Shown here piece after piece: positions 50,401-56,976 of a stretch of 64,000 nt of DNA (within the stretch, counting starts at the first letter, position 1; the number at the start of each line of letters is the position of its first letter). Location: positions 51,179,119-51,243,118 of the forward strand of contig NC_052510.1 of NCBI RefSeq assembly GCF_014356525.2, given 5' to 3'. The position numbers and the translations under genes are program-made. The notes under the pieces were generated by a model, which was not told the DNA's origin, did no database searches, and worked only from the letters and a program-made list of their open reading frames with translations. This DNA comes from Nilaparvata lugens (Eukaryota; Arthropoda; Insecta; Hemiptera; Delphacidae).

Positions 50401-51033
50401 GGAAAATGGTTTTCCCGTCTATCTATCTCAATGAGATCAGATGAGACTCATGATGATTCTCTAGCATAGTCTGACCTCTGACAAAACCTTCCTTCGGACT
50501 CTTATCTCCTATCTCGAAAATGAAGGGAATGAATCATTGGGTGAATGTGGTTTTTGAAATTCTCTAGTGAGGGAAAAATCAACATTATTCCTGAGGTATA
50601 ATATCATGACTTATTTTTCTTTGTTGAATAGAATCACAAAATACAGCTACGTGATGACTACATTTTCAAGAGTAAACCTAATCCATGTAACAAGAAATAT
50701 ATAATGTAATTTATGTAATTCTAATCTATGAATAAGTGAGGTGCTTGCCATTCTTACCAGCAATTGCTAATTGCATGATGAAAAAATTCATCCTGGATTT
50801 CCGATTTTTCCTTAGGAGCAGAGTCAACAGTACTGCCGAGTTTCCCAGAACTATCAGGATGAAGAGAGTCCACATCACTGCAAACTGCTCCGTCTGAAAC
50901 GAAACAGAAGAAATTCTTAAGAAAACACACTCTGTATTCATTCGAATAGATTCTATTTTCTTAAATTTGCGTCTCGTTCACTCACCAAGTTCCATTTCAC
51001 TGCTTCCTCATAATATAATGACGAGAGTACCAT
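24635..51033 (-). CDS. CCAPR: Crustacean cardioactive peptide (CCAP) receptor, nine-exon model
   Basis: Nine exons with GT-AG splice sites and compatible phases join into 397 codons plus TGA. The product is a rhodopsin-class neuropeptide GPCR of the plasma membrane. Its ligand in insects, CCAP, drives ecdysis behaviour and heart and gut contraction. Visible hallmarks are TM1 LGNSAV (residues 32-37), TM2 D62, the disulfide pair C89-C164, DRY 113-115, TM4 W139, TM6 CWSP 273-276 and NPIIY 313-317. The segments [34 protein letters not shown] and IQSLAPLNS are those I know from insect CCAP receptors and the related vertebrate neuropeptide S receptor. Exons total 1194 bp over 26.4 kb, with an 11.4-kb second intron full of transposons. 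Length is at the short end for the family. The start exon is the least certain part. Coordinates give the gene span; exons are listed separately. Confidence 0.9.
24843..26128 (-). other. CCAPR intron 8
   Basis: This 1.3-kb intron has GTGAGA at its donor and a CAG acceptor. It contains the Harbinger-type MITE 25174-25421. It also holds a stretch (about 25670-25960) of repeated phrases such as GCATGTGAG.GCTGAATGAT and GTGTGAATTGTTGTATTAAAA, a local imperfect direct-repeat patch. No coding content was seen. Confidence 0.7.
25174..25421. mobile_element. Harbinger-type MITE with TAA target duplication
   Basis: The 248-bp element is bounded by inverted ends AGGTGCGTACAGA and the complement of TCTGTACGCAGCT. 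It is flanked by TAA on both sides (25171-25173 and 25422-25424). A 3-bp TWA duplication is characteristic of PIF/Harbinger transposons. The interior is strikingly GC- and CpG-rich (CGGGGGCGGCGCG-like words) compared with the AT-rich host. It has no transposase and sits in CCAPR intron 8. The 82-codon open frame inside it is not a gene. Confidence 0.8.
26129..26309 (-). CDS. CCAPR: CCAPR exon 8: TM6, extracellular loop 3, TM7
   Basis: The acceptor TTTTGATTGCAG is followed by 181 bp and the donor GTGAGA at 26128. It encodes [19 protein letters not shown] (TM6 with the CWxP toggle motif), the loop FVPKTQTNM, and TM7 [21 protein letters not shown] with the NPxxY motif, ending in FCRTLR. It enters with one base of a valine codon from exon 7 and leaves with two bases of an arginine codon. 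Confidence 0.93.
26310..29579 (-). other. CCAPR intron 7
   Basis: This is a 3.3-kb intron. Most of it is AT-rich without recognisable structure. A patch at about 26870-27430 is markedly more GC- and CpG-rich and contains a small inverted word pair (CCTTTATTC and GAATAAAGG near 26968 and 27025). It could be an intronic regulatory element or an old, unrecognised repeat. No exon-like coding segment was found. Confidence 0.5.
29580..29717 (-). CDS. CCAPR: CCAPR exon 7: third intracellular loop and start of TM6
   Basis: The acceptor TTGTTTTTAG precedes 138 bp ending at donor GTAAGT. It encodes the third intracellular loop, with eight consecutive histidines (residues 230-237) followed by LHDHD. 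Then come [20 protein letters not shown], the conserved basic segment before TM6 that couples to G proteins, and the first residues of TM6. The His run is written mostly by CAT with two CAC codons. Confidence 0.9.
29718..30437 (-). other. CCAPR intron 6
   Basis: This is a 720-bp AT-rich intron between the TM5 exon and the loop-3 exon. Its donor is GTAAGT and its acceptor TTTTTAG. I see nothing else in it. Confidence 0.75.
30438..30626 (-). CDS. CCAPR: CCAPR exon 6: extracellular loop 2 and TM5
   Basis: The acceptor TTTTCTAG and donor GTAAGT bound 189 bp. It encodes [16 protein letters not shown], whose cysteine (residue 164) should pair with C89 of TM3. This is followed by TM5 [20 protein letters not shown] and [11 protein letters not shown], a signature shared with known CCAP receptors, then a basic start of loop 3. 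Phase is 1 at both ends. Confidence 0.92.
30627..31909 (-). other. CCAPR intron 5, left part
   Basis: This is AT-rich intron sequence without coding content. The intron continues to 33886 and contains the LINE fragment at 31910-32931. Confidence 0.6.
31910..32931 (+). pseudogene. LINE 3' fragment in CCAPR intron 5
   Basis: Translation in three joined frames gives the C-terminal part of a non-LTR reverse transcriptase. It reads [21 protein letters not shown], then [21 protein letters not shown], then an 82-codon open piece (32254-32502) with [25 protein letters not shown] and [10 protein letters not shown], ending near 32502. The order and content match Jockey/CR1-type ORF2 ends. Frameshifts near 32085 and 32240 make it dead. 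After the coding remnant come a CG/TG microsatellite and about 270 bp of AT-rich tail ending in AATAAAGAATAAAGAAT repeats. It is antisense to CCAPR. Confidence 0.75.
32560..32666. repeat. (CG)n(TG)n microsatellite
   Basis: An alternating CG run of about 12 bases passes into about 90 bases of almost pure TG, ending in TATATATA. It lies in the 3' tail of the LINE fragment. Alternating purine-pyrimidine tracts of this kind can adopt Z-DNA and are usually length-polymorphic. Confidence 0.95.
32932..33886 (-). other. CCAPR intron 5, right part
   Basis: AT-rich intron DNA. The 74-codon open frame at 33446-33670 on the opposite strand has no motif and no splice support. Nothing else is seen. Confidence 0.55.
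33887..33982 (-). CDS. CCAPR: CCAPR exon 5: intracellular loop 2 and TM4
   Basis: This 96-bp exon lies between acceptor TCATTTGCAG and donor GTAAGC. With the T carried over from exon 4 it starts a tryptophan codon and encodes [18 protein letters not shown] plus [14 protein letters not shown], that is, the end of loop 2, TM4 with its conserved tryptophan, and the start of loop 2 outside. It fits exactly in phase between exons 4 and 6 and supplies the otherwise missing TM4. Confidence 0.92.
33983..36184 (-). other. CCAPR intron 4
   Basis: This is a 2.2-kb AT-rich intron. A 25-bp phrase (GAATATTCATAACATTCCAACAG with one difference) occurs twice at about 34744-34770 and 34800-34824. A segment at about 35690-35830 carries GTTTCGGTGATCAC words resembling dispersed repeat material. 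No exon is seen. Confidence 0.55.
36185..36278 (-). CDS. CCAPR: CCAPR exon 4: TM3 and DRY motif
   Basis: The acceptor TTTCGTTTCAG and donor GTGAGT bound 94 bp. It encodes [22 protein letters not shown], then KHPMKFSGS. The DRY triplet (113-115) is the G-protein activation switch, and [19 protein letters not shown] is close to identical in insect CCAP receptors known to me. It ends with the first base of the tryptophan codon completed in exon 5. Confidence 0.95.
36279..39282 (-). other. CCAPR intron 3
   Basis: This 3.0-kb intron contains the triplicated segment at 38327-38573. Around 36385-36560 there is a more GC-rich patch with repeated TTCC/GGAA words, close to the TM3 exon. It may be a repeat or a regulatory segment. 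No coding content is seen. Confidence 0.55.
38327..38573 (+). repeat. Three tandem copies of an about 85-bp unit
   Basis: The phrase CCCCAGAAAACACAATATTT, followed by TAAACCC.TTTAATAATTATAATT and TATTGA, occurs three times with a spacing of about 83-90 bp and small differences. It is a short minisatellite-like tandem array inside CCAPR intron 3. Confidence 0.85.
39283..39386 (-). CDS. CCAPR: CCAPR exon 3: TM2, extracellular loop 1, start of TM3
   Basis: The acceptor GATTTCAG and donor GTATCT bound 104 bp. Together with the G carried over from exon 2 it encodes [20 protein letters not shown], then [15 protein letters not shown]. It supplies the conserved TM2 aspartate (62), the WHAGN loop-1 motif and the TM3 cysteine (89). 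It exits in phase 0. Confidence 0.94.
40138..40205. repeat. Palindrome with 30-base arms
   Basis: Arms 40138-40167 (TTTTTGCTATTTAAAAGAAC...) and 40176-40205 are reverse complements with two or three mismatches around an eight-base loop. It would form a long hairpin. It may mark one edge of the composite repeat that follows. Confidence 0.75.
40623..41264 (+). repeat. Four tandem copies of an about 167-bp unit
   Basis: Units begin at about 40623, 40790, 40956 and 41124 (periods 167, 166, 168). Each contains GACTCATG.CAGTTGATAG, then TTAGAGCCGTTTT.GA, CGTGAAAAACATGG and TATTACGGAGCTCCTG. The last copy is partial. The middle copies are more alike than the first. No open frame persists through the array. 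Confidence 0.9.
41371..41455. repeat. (CA)n microsatellite
   Basis: About 80 bases of CA repeats interrupted by several ATAC units. It lies directly after the 167-bp array and is followed by a terminal hairpin. The 61- and 75-codon open frames over it are repeat artefacts. Confidence 0.95.
41540..41590. repeat. Hairpin that may end the composite repeat
   Basis: CTTTCCTT and AAGGAAAG arms enclose ACCTATGGTAGTAGGGC, followed by TAAAAAAG. Together with the array and CA tract this looks like the conserved 3' end of one composite, probably non-autonomous, mobile repeat spanning about 40.6-41.6 kb. Confidence 0.5.
42590..42720. mobile_element. Short foldback MITE
   Basis: The left end GTGCCGGTTGCGAAAAAGCC and the following TCAATCCTGATTAA are the reverse complement, with a few mismatches, of TTAATCAGGATTGAAATTTA and GGCTTTTGTGCAATTGGGCC at the right end. 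About 45 bp at each side pair, leaving a loop of about 40 bp. The GCCGGTTGCACAAAAGCCGG type is common in insects as far as I recall. The target duplication is unclear. Confidence 0.7.
43696..43970. mobile_element. 275-bp terminal-inverted-repeat element, copy A
   Basis: The element starts CATAGAGAAACAATAG and ends with its complement. Long inverted repeats of about 80 bp surround a middle of about 110 bp. It is flanked by perfect 7-bp direct repeats ATAACAT (43689-43695 and 43971-43977). It matches 51971-52245 along its full length with scattered substitutions and the same 275-bp size. It has no coding capacity, so it is a MITE. A 7-bp duplication does not fit the usual 2, 3, 8 or 9 bp superfamilies neatly. 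It sits in CCAPR intron 2. Confidence 0.9.
45685..47571 (-). CDS. LINE reverse transcriptase (RTE-like), C-terminal 628 codons
   Basis: The frame begins at an in-frame ATG (47571) just downstream of the frameshift. Motifs include [10 protein letters not shown] and [10 protein letters not shown] (fingers), [40 protein letters not shown] and the catalytic [11 protein letters not shown] at about 46475. The C-terminus has [11 protein letters not shown] and [12 protein letters not shown], characteristic of RTE-clade proteins. All core motifs look intact and the frame is uninterrupted to the stop at 45685, so the copy was recently active even though it is truncated now. Confidence 0.9.
   Translation of the reverse strand: MLQRDTREARANYNLLRRRAKSILRSKKREAIKQKILHLQTLSEINQSKKLYKEVNWFRKGFQARLNGCKDKNGHVVSNEMVFNRWTEHFEEVLNEREEDGQPSRRFEMPHNVDREDEETAEPTIQELERAIAALKNNKAPGEDGILSEMIKSGGDRLKKELYELILMVWRDEKMPDDWKTSMICPIFKKGDKMVCENYRGISLLSIAYKAFTNILLQRLTPFAEAVLGDYQGGFRKGRSTVDQIFTLRQAMEKCIEHDISLHMLFVDYKRAFDSLYRRKLLEALDKNNLPSKLIRLVAATLNETFSRVRIGKTVGRRFPVKYGVRQGDALSALLFNLALHEAVKGITHGSTIVNRLWQVCGYADDLVIVARTVPALREAFTSLAINSEPMGLEINEAKTKYLRVSPAVGLGRRVARDMKIGPYTFQQVEEFVYLGTLVTSSGKVSAEINSRIMEGNRAYYANIKLFKSRLISRATKLQLYKALVRPVVSYGSETWVLTAGDVQRLRVFERKVVRRIMGPVFENGLWRGRKNLEIEQFLNNEDIVRFIKAGRIRWMGHMVRMGDERVVKCIWKDRIYKRRRKGRPRNRWTDDVERDLRTLGVRNWRGQAEDRDRWRGYVREAKGCKDL
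47523..48245 (-). pseudogene. LINE endonuclease domain fragment, frameshifted
   Basis: This frame encodes the C-terminal part of an endonuclease/exonuclease/phosphatase domain, with [12 protein letters not shown] (about 48170), [12 protein letters not shown] (about 47955) and [11 protein letters not shown] (about 47875), three catalytic blocks of the fold. The N-terminal blocks are missing. The open frame continues upstream to 48371 into flanking DNA. At about 47586 a missing base diverts it from the reverse-transcriptase frame, and it ends out of frame at 47523. Confidence 0.85.
48246..49818 (-). other. CCAPR intron 2, between LINE and SINE
   Basis: AT-rich intron sequence with no recognised element or exon. 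Short open frames here show no motif. Confidence 0.55.
49819..50070 (-). mobile_element. tRNA-derived SINE with 10-bp target duplications
   Basis: On the minus strand the element begins with a tRNA-like head. An A-box region GTGGCCGTAGTCGAGTGG (about 50048-50066) and B-box GGTTCAAATCC (50016-50006) form a split RNA polymerase III promoter. A tRNA-unrelated body follows, with CGTGTTTCGG, GACACGTTAA and GTCGGTCCCGGCT words that look like a conserved central domain of other SINEs. It ends in a TTA/ATT repeat tail (49819-49836). Perfect direct repeats ATGTACATCG flank it (49809-49818 and 50071-50080), typical of LINE-mediated insertion. It is inside CCAPR intron 2. Open frames across it are fortuitous. 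Confidence 0.92.
50081..50757 (-). other. CCAPR intron 2, donor-proximal part
   Basis: AT-rich intron between the SINE and the TM1 exon. Its donor at 50757-50751 reads GTAAGAA. No other feature was seen. Confidence 0.65.
50758..50893 (-). CDS. CCAPR: CCAPR exon 2: TM1 and first intracellular loop
   Basis: The acceptor TTTCGTTTCAG (ending 50894) and donor GTAAGA bound 136 bp. It encodes [20 protein letters not shown], then [20 protein letters not shown] and QLAIA, plus the first base of the TM2 aspartate codon. TEQFAV and [16 protein letters not shown] are conserved in CCAP receptors. It enters in phase 0. Confidence 0.94.
50986..51033 (-). CDS. CCAPR: CCAPR exon 1 (candidate): N-terminus
   Basis: An ATG at 51033 in a favourable context (A at -3, G at +4) starts 16 codons. 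They end in [10 protein letters not shown] exactly at a GTGAGT donor in phase 0, joined over a 92-bp intron to exon 2. The junction creates an N-L-T glycosylation site just before TM1, as expected for an extracellular N-terminus, and brings the whole model to an exact 397 codons. The frame stays open upstream to a stop at 51087-51085. The exon could therefore instead start at an acceptor in that stretch and have a further upstream exon. A 16-residue ectodomain is short for the family. Confidence 0.6.
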
Positions 51034-51216
51034 TATCTCAAATAGTAAATTTACGTTGTACTCTGGAATTACCGAAGCAACCCATTAAAGCTGGGTTTTG
51101 GTTTGTAAATCAATTTGTCTAAGTAACCTAAAAAACTATGATCAATTATGTTTTAATGGGTAAGGTTGAGTTTAAACATTTTCATACTTTTGAATGGCAA
51201 TATGTTGATATTATTA

Positions 51217-51527
51217 AGCCATGTCCACACTGAGCAAATGTTCGACAAACATGTTTGTTGAAAACGTTTGGGCAAATTTTATTATGTTTGACAAGCAATG
51301 TTTGCTCGTGGCCAGTGTGGACGCGTCACCGAACAAAGTATTTGTATTTGGGAAGAACAGGTTTTATGTTTTACAGCTGCCAACTCTAAAAATGTTTGGA
51401 AAAACAATAATTTTTCGTTTGACAATCAATGATTGTCCAAACGTTTTAAAATGTTTGTCCCTGAGCTCCTCAACGAACATGTTTGCCGAACATGTATGTC
51501 GAACATTTGTTCAGCGTGGACACGACT
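51217..51527. mobile_element. Harbinger-type MITE with TTA target duplication, upstream of CCAPR
   Basis: The inverted ends are AGCCATGTCCACACTGA and the complement of TCAGCGTGGACACGACT. Inverted similarity continues through repeated ACATGTTTG and AATGTTCGACA words for about 45 bp. TTA triplets flank it at 51214-51216 and 51528-51530, fitting a PIF/Harbinger 3-bp target. At 311 bp and without coding capacity it is a MITE. It lies 184 bp from the presumed CCAPR start codon, so it could fall in or near the promoter or 5' UTR. The 110-codon open frame across it is not a gene. Confidence 0.8.
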
Positions 51528-51970
51528 TTAGAAATGTTTTGACTCTTGAATAATAAACACAAATAATAAAAAGTTATTGGCACAATTGAAAGCTTTTGGC
51601 ACACTTGAAATTTGGACAATATGAATGTCAACAATGCTTGTCGTCGTTGACTGCGAAAGTTTACGCACGAACGGAAATTCACCTTAAGCACTCTATTGAA
51701 ATATCAGACATAAAATCATAATATGATTACTTCCATTGTAAACGACCTAATGTCGTTAATCCTAAGAGGTGTCCAGGCTCGTTTCATGCTTTGATGGTTC
51801 AAGCCTTCATGAATAGTTATTGAATCATTCATCACCATCTTGAAATGATTAATTCACATAACTTTCATTTGCATTGACTGAATAAGGTAATGTTTAAGCA
51901 ATCGGACTATTCTCACTGCAATGTATTATTTTTCACTTGTGATACTGAATTGGGCGAGATAAAGTGATAC

Positions 51971-52245
51971 CATAGAGAAACAATAGCATAAGTAGATATC
52001 TCATGGTATAGGGCGTTTATGTTGCAACTTTTACTGTTATCTCAAGCCGATTACTGTCGATTATCGTCGATTTTTACTGTTTTGTTGGGGTGAGAGTGTA
52101 TGAACGGCACAGTATGAGAGACTACGAGCGTCACACAGCTTCATGGGAAAGAACTACGTGGACTATCGGCTTGAGATAACAGTAAAAGTTGCGACATAAA
52201 CGTCCTATACCATGAGATATCTACTTATGCTATTGTTTCTCTATG
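51971..52245. mobile_element. 275-bp terminal-inverted-repeat element, copy B
   Basis: This is a second copy of the family at 43696-43970, also exactly 275 bp and in the same orientation. Its inverted repeats pair over about 82 bp with only two or three mismatches (CATAGAGAAACAATAGCATA and so on), better preserved than in copy A. It is flanked by perfect 7-bp direct repeats GTGATAC (51964-51970 and 52246-52252). It lies about 0.9 kb upstream of the receptor start. Confidence 0.9.
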
Positions 52246-52252
52246 GTGATAC

Positions 52253-55233
52253 TCATCATCCATAATGAAAACACTGGAATAATGTCCGACGTTTATTCTG
52301 ATGAAAGATCTCCCAACCTACATTTTTCAAATTCCAGATCTCACACACTGAAGATGACACCATAGGTTGTGAAAACTGTCTGTATTTTTTTCAAAATGAA
52401 TTTGGGATATTAGACAACAATCTAGATTCTTCATTATAGTTTTTTTTTTGCTACGCATGTGGAGATTCAAGCTGGTAACCGCTTGCGAACTACAAGAGAG
52501 TAAGAGGAGAAGGAACAATTTCAAGGAATTCGTGTTATTTAATCATAAGTTATTTTTCCAAATTCTCAGGATTACATTGTATATGTACATGTAAATAATT
52601 GTATATGTGTGAAGGCAAGAGTTTCCAGTTATCAACTGGATCCAACTCATATCAACCTAATACTCCCGCCCCGACATTCATTACTGTAACGCTTCAAACC
52701 CCTGCTACTGTAGAATTCACTGTACGAAAGAGAATGAAAGCATTCATGTCACACCCACTACTTTCGAAATTCAGATATAAGGGCGTTAATCAAAACGACA
52801 TGCTATTACAGGGTTGGGTCTCTACATGTTCCATAACAATATATGCCTGCCGTAATTTCAGGGTTAATAAGGAAAAGTTATATGGTTGCTTTGATCGAGG
52901 AATATTAGTTTTAGGATCAGAGTTATGGGATTCATGAACATTAATTATATATTATTTCAACCTTTAAGACGAATTCAAATATTCCAGATGATTCATGGAT
53001 TGGAGGGGATTCATGCTTCTATACATCAAATTACTCAATTCACTCCAGTTCTACCCTGAAATTAACCAATAACGTTTCTTTCATCTACGACTATCACTAC
53101 TCCAATTTCACTACTGCTGCACTACTGGTTTACTTTTTCATACTAAATATTTTATCATCTTTCACCTCATAAGCTACACAAAGTTCATTTGAGCATCGTG
53201 AAGAAATATAGTCTAATAATATTCTTGTTTCACACGTCGTGAAATACAATTTCATTTCACCAGAAAGCATACTAATCTTACTGTTTACCATCTAATATCA
53301 TGATTGAAATAACAGTAAAGGGAGACTTCATTAGTGAAGAATATAAAAATTTTGTGAGGTATGGATAGTATAAAATTTTAATTTCTTGTTCATTTTTATG
53401 GCGGAAATTTTATGAAACATGCATAGTATAAAAATTTTAATTCTAGTTCATTTTCATGGCGGACATTACCTACCTACCTATCTACCCCCCCCCCCTCCTC
53501 AGTGTATGAAGAAGATGGTGAATTGATATTTTTTCCAGAAAAAAGAGACAAGAAGAGAAGAACAAGACAAGATCATGAAACGTCTTTAGAAATATCAGAA
53601 GTTGAATATAAAACTGAAGGAGATTAATCGAAATGAATGTATTTTAATATAACAGAAGTTGAATAAAATATATTATTGATGCAGGATAATCAAAAGATAC
53701 CAGTTATTGATTATATTTCATCACACCTGTCAATTTACTACCAATTATTCTCCTCTGATACCATCACTTACCAACTGCACGCCTATATTTGACTTCTAAT
53801 GGACCTGGAAATTCACTCGAGAAGTCATGCATTTGAAATTGCAATTTGATTTCTAATTTGCACCTGAAGATTGATTTTCAACGGAGGTCTGGACCCTGTC
53901 AGACTTGTAGTTAGCTTTGTAATAGGAATGGAGCCACATTAACATGAATACAAGATTATATCAACTAGTCGATTATTTCACTCCACTGACTGGAAATATA
54001 GAGATTCGCTGCTGTAATACGTTCACTCAATCAGAAACTGTACTCCCCCAGGTATGACGTTCAGGGACACTCCACGCCAATAGTCAATTAGGACCCTCAC
54101 CCATCTAACCACCTAACAACATTCACAAGCTTTTTTGAACCCTGATGAAGTGAAGGCTTGTTGAGGTTATAATATAATGACTTCAATACAAACTTTCCTT
54201 GGAAGGAACATCCTTTCATTGATTAAGATTCATCAAATAGTACACGATATGATAATAATAAGAATATGAGTGAAACTGCGTTAAATCAAATTAAGAAGGC
54301 GAATATATTGAATTCAAATTAATAAAAACAATATAAAACTTGTAGTACCCTTTTATTTAAAACTTTTAAAATGTTTTTAGGGTAAAACATTATATAGGGT
54401 AAACATAATAAAAGGGGTACTACAAGTTTTATATTGTTTTTATTAATTTGAATAAAGTAGCCCATATAAGTGGAATCATTTTATTTGAAGTATTTTAATT
54501 ATAAGTATTCTAAATCTTCAATTATCAAGTTTTCCCACAGTTTTCTTATAAAAGAGTAGACGTTTTCTTTAAAAGCGGAAGCTATTTCCGCCCAATTGAT
54601 GTTTTTTTTTGGATTATTTGACATTCTTTTTGTTTTATGAAAAATACAAAATGATCGTGGTGAGATCAACTTCTACTGTTCTTCTACAATTGTTTTGTAG
54701 AGTGAGAGGACTGTATCTAAATTATTATTGTATTTAATGAAAATACTTGCCAAGCTGGAATTAAAAGAAATATTCACTGTGAGCAAAGCTATGGAAATTC
54801 TCAAATTAGTATAGATAATAGACTCACCAGTCGTAATTTTTATATGTGCCAAATTATCAATTATAAGGTATTGGAATCGAAATACAGGATGGGATATAGA
54901 AATGAGAAGGATAAATACCTTTGGGAAAGGAAATACCTTTTTGATACTCTGATACTGTGGCCTGGCGATGATTACAAGCTGCTTGGCAATATTAATTTCA
55001 CTGCTCCTTGCTTCTCCCAAATATTCACGACATTCATTAAACACTTCAATCAATTATTGACATATAATGTCCGGCCAGACAAATAACAAATAACAAATAA
55101 AGTGAGCCGGTACGGTCTGGCTTTGTACACTCTTGACTCAGTCTGTTTTCTTTTCCCGACAAGAAAGCCTGGGCTGACGACAGTTTTCGACAATCCACCG
55201 CCAGGAGGCAGCACCGCACGGAACAGCACTACA
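52253..55233. other. Gene-free AT-rich region
   Basis: No exon or RNA gene is supported. A segment of about 68 bp is duplicated in tandem at about 53360-53470 (TAGTATAAAA.TTTTAATT and CATGGCGGA). A run of 12 or more Cs follows near 53486-53498. A long palindrome lies at 54311-54453. The 112-codon frame at 52599-52937 and the 126-codon frame at 54673-55053 have no recognisable motif and no supporting splice context. Confidence 0.5.
54311..54453. repeat. Long near-perfect palindrome
   Basis: About 46-bp arms, 54311-54357 and 54407-54453 (TTCAAATTAATAAAAACAAT...), are nearly perfect reverse complements around a 50-bp AT-rich centre. The arms contain ACTTGTAGTACCC. It is a foldback-type repeat or MITE; flanking target duplications are not obvious. 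Confidence 0.8.
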
Positions 55234-56976
55234 TCACCACGCTCAATTCAAGAATGGCCACAACAACAATAGATAACATCAACCTCATTCACACAATTTA
55301 TCAAGTTTCCCATTCCTTTAATGATATTTATCGTGAAGAGTCTTATTATTAAATTGGGAAAAGAGTTCCAGCTTCCTTCAAATCTGTAGGATCGATGTAA
55401 TAGTAGGTAACAGTAATATTGGGTGCTGCCATTATATTAGAGTAGGGTTCGGGCTTATAGCTCCATCATATCTGTACCGTACTTATATACTGTTTATGTT
55501 TACCTGCACTGAAATGTGAATTCCATTTCATACATGGTATACCTGTACTAGGATTTGAATTCTTTTTACATGTACTAAATCAATCAATGGTTAGGTTTAT
55601 GCTTATTCGTGAAATGAGAGGTGCTCTGTCATACCATTACATGGAAATCAGGCGATTACTATCTATTTTATCCGTTTTGATCTATTTTAGATGACACTAC
55701 ACATACTATACAGTCTAATTTCTGAATACCAGTTATTAAAACTAGTACTCACATGTGGAGCGCTTTCGGACAAAATGTTGAAAAGTACTAGTTTTAATAA
55801 CTAATATTCAAAAATTAGACTGTAGTGTCGAAAATAGTTCAAAACGGATATTACTTGCAGTTCGTCATGGATGGTAAAATATATGAGTATCTATTTTAAT
55901 CCATTGAATTAATTGATTCATTCGGATTGGATTTATTGATTCAATCAATCAATATTGTTCACGATTTTAAAAGCTGAAGATTCATTTGGACCAACTTGGA
56001 AAGCAATTTGTGTTTGTAATGGTTTGTTCAGCTGAATAATGCTGAAGCAACAGTGACTAAGTGAATTATGATATGCTTGTGGTGGCTAAGAGCTGAGCTG
56101 ACGAATGGAATGGGTGTAATCACTTCAAAATTTGGTAGCGAATTTCACTCCACAACGCGGCTATAACTGCATGATTGAAACTCGCGTTTAAATTGTTCAG
56201 ACAGTGGCCACAATTTTCATTCCTTCATCCTGATTAAATGAGGAGCAATCAAAATACCAAAATCACCACAAAGCTGTGGTAATTGAAATTGAGTTGATCG
56301 TTCATCATCTCAACTACTCTCATGAAACCAGCCACTAATTCAATTCAATTATTAAACAAATATTTCACTTCTCTTAAACTCTCAAATCATTCCCGCAATT
56401 CACTCCCCATTAGCTCAATTGAAACTTCAAATAATGTTATTCACTTGTCCAGCTGGATATCATATATAGCCCCAAACTAAACTCACAAAGTAGTCTCTCA
56501 TAATAAGTATATAAGTTGAATAATTTAATTAATTGGACTGGAGTTTTAGAATAATTGAGTTGTGTGAACTTGATCATGGTCCAAACTAAATATAGAATAT
56601 GCTATCTTTATTATTGACATCATCCACGTGTCATCCATAATTCCATCACATTGCAATTTAATTTTCATAACTCTACTAAAACTGCCACAAATCGACACAA
56701 AAATCCCATGGTATATCACTGAAAAACGTATGAGTAGTTCACATAACTGGTGTATAAACCTTAGTCGAGGTTTATAACCCTGGTACGAGTAGAGGTTTAA
56801 ACCTCAGGTACAAGTAGGTCGCGGTGTAGATTTCGGTTTTGATTAATTCCACTAAACAGCTGGCAGTGATGAAAACATTTAGATCTCATAGATATAGAAA
56901 TAGATATGGATCGCAAGCGAGACCTATACTGAAAGCTGATCAACCTGACCGTTCTTTCCGTACTTTTATACTGTGA
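55234..56976 (-). mobile_element. Helitron-like tandem unit 1 (3' end different)
   Basis: This 1743-bp segment is a direct duplicate of 57204-58884. Several hundred bases near its left end are identical, and a few percent divergence plus one indel of about 50 bp (around 55531) occur elsewhere. Read on the minus strand it begins TCACAGTATAAAAG directly after the CTAG end of unit 2. It lacks the GC-rich 3' terminal block of unit 2 at its left end and instead joins unrelated sequence. It has no helicase or replication-initiator coding, so it would be non-autonomous. Confidence 0.65.
55692..55829. repeat. Internal foldback within tandem unit 1
   Basis: GACACTAC..CAGTCTAATTT and CAGTTATTAAAACTAGTAC pair with their complements, which end in ...AGACTGTAGTGTC, around a central stretch containing GTGGAGCGCTTTCGG. 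The same foldback is present in unit 2 at 57612-57749. It may be a MITE that inserted before the tandem duplication. Confidence 0.8.

Noticed and set aside
54673..55053. 126-codon minus-strand frame as an upstream receptor exon
   Set aside because: It contains a GTGAGT donor-like site, but the sequence resembles no GPCR ectodomain, and the exon at 50986-51033 already joins in phase to the TM1 exon.
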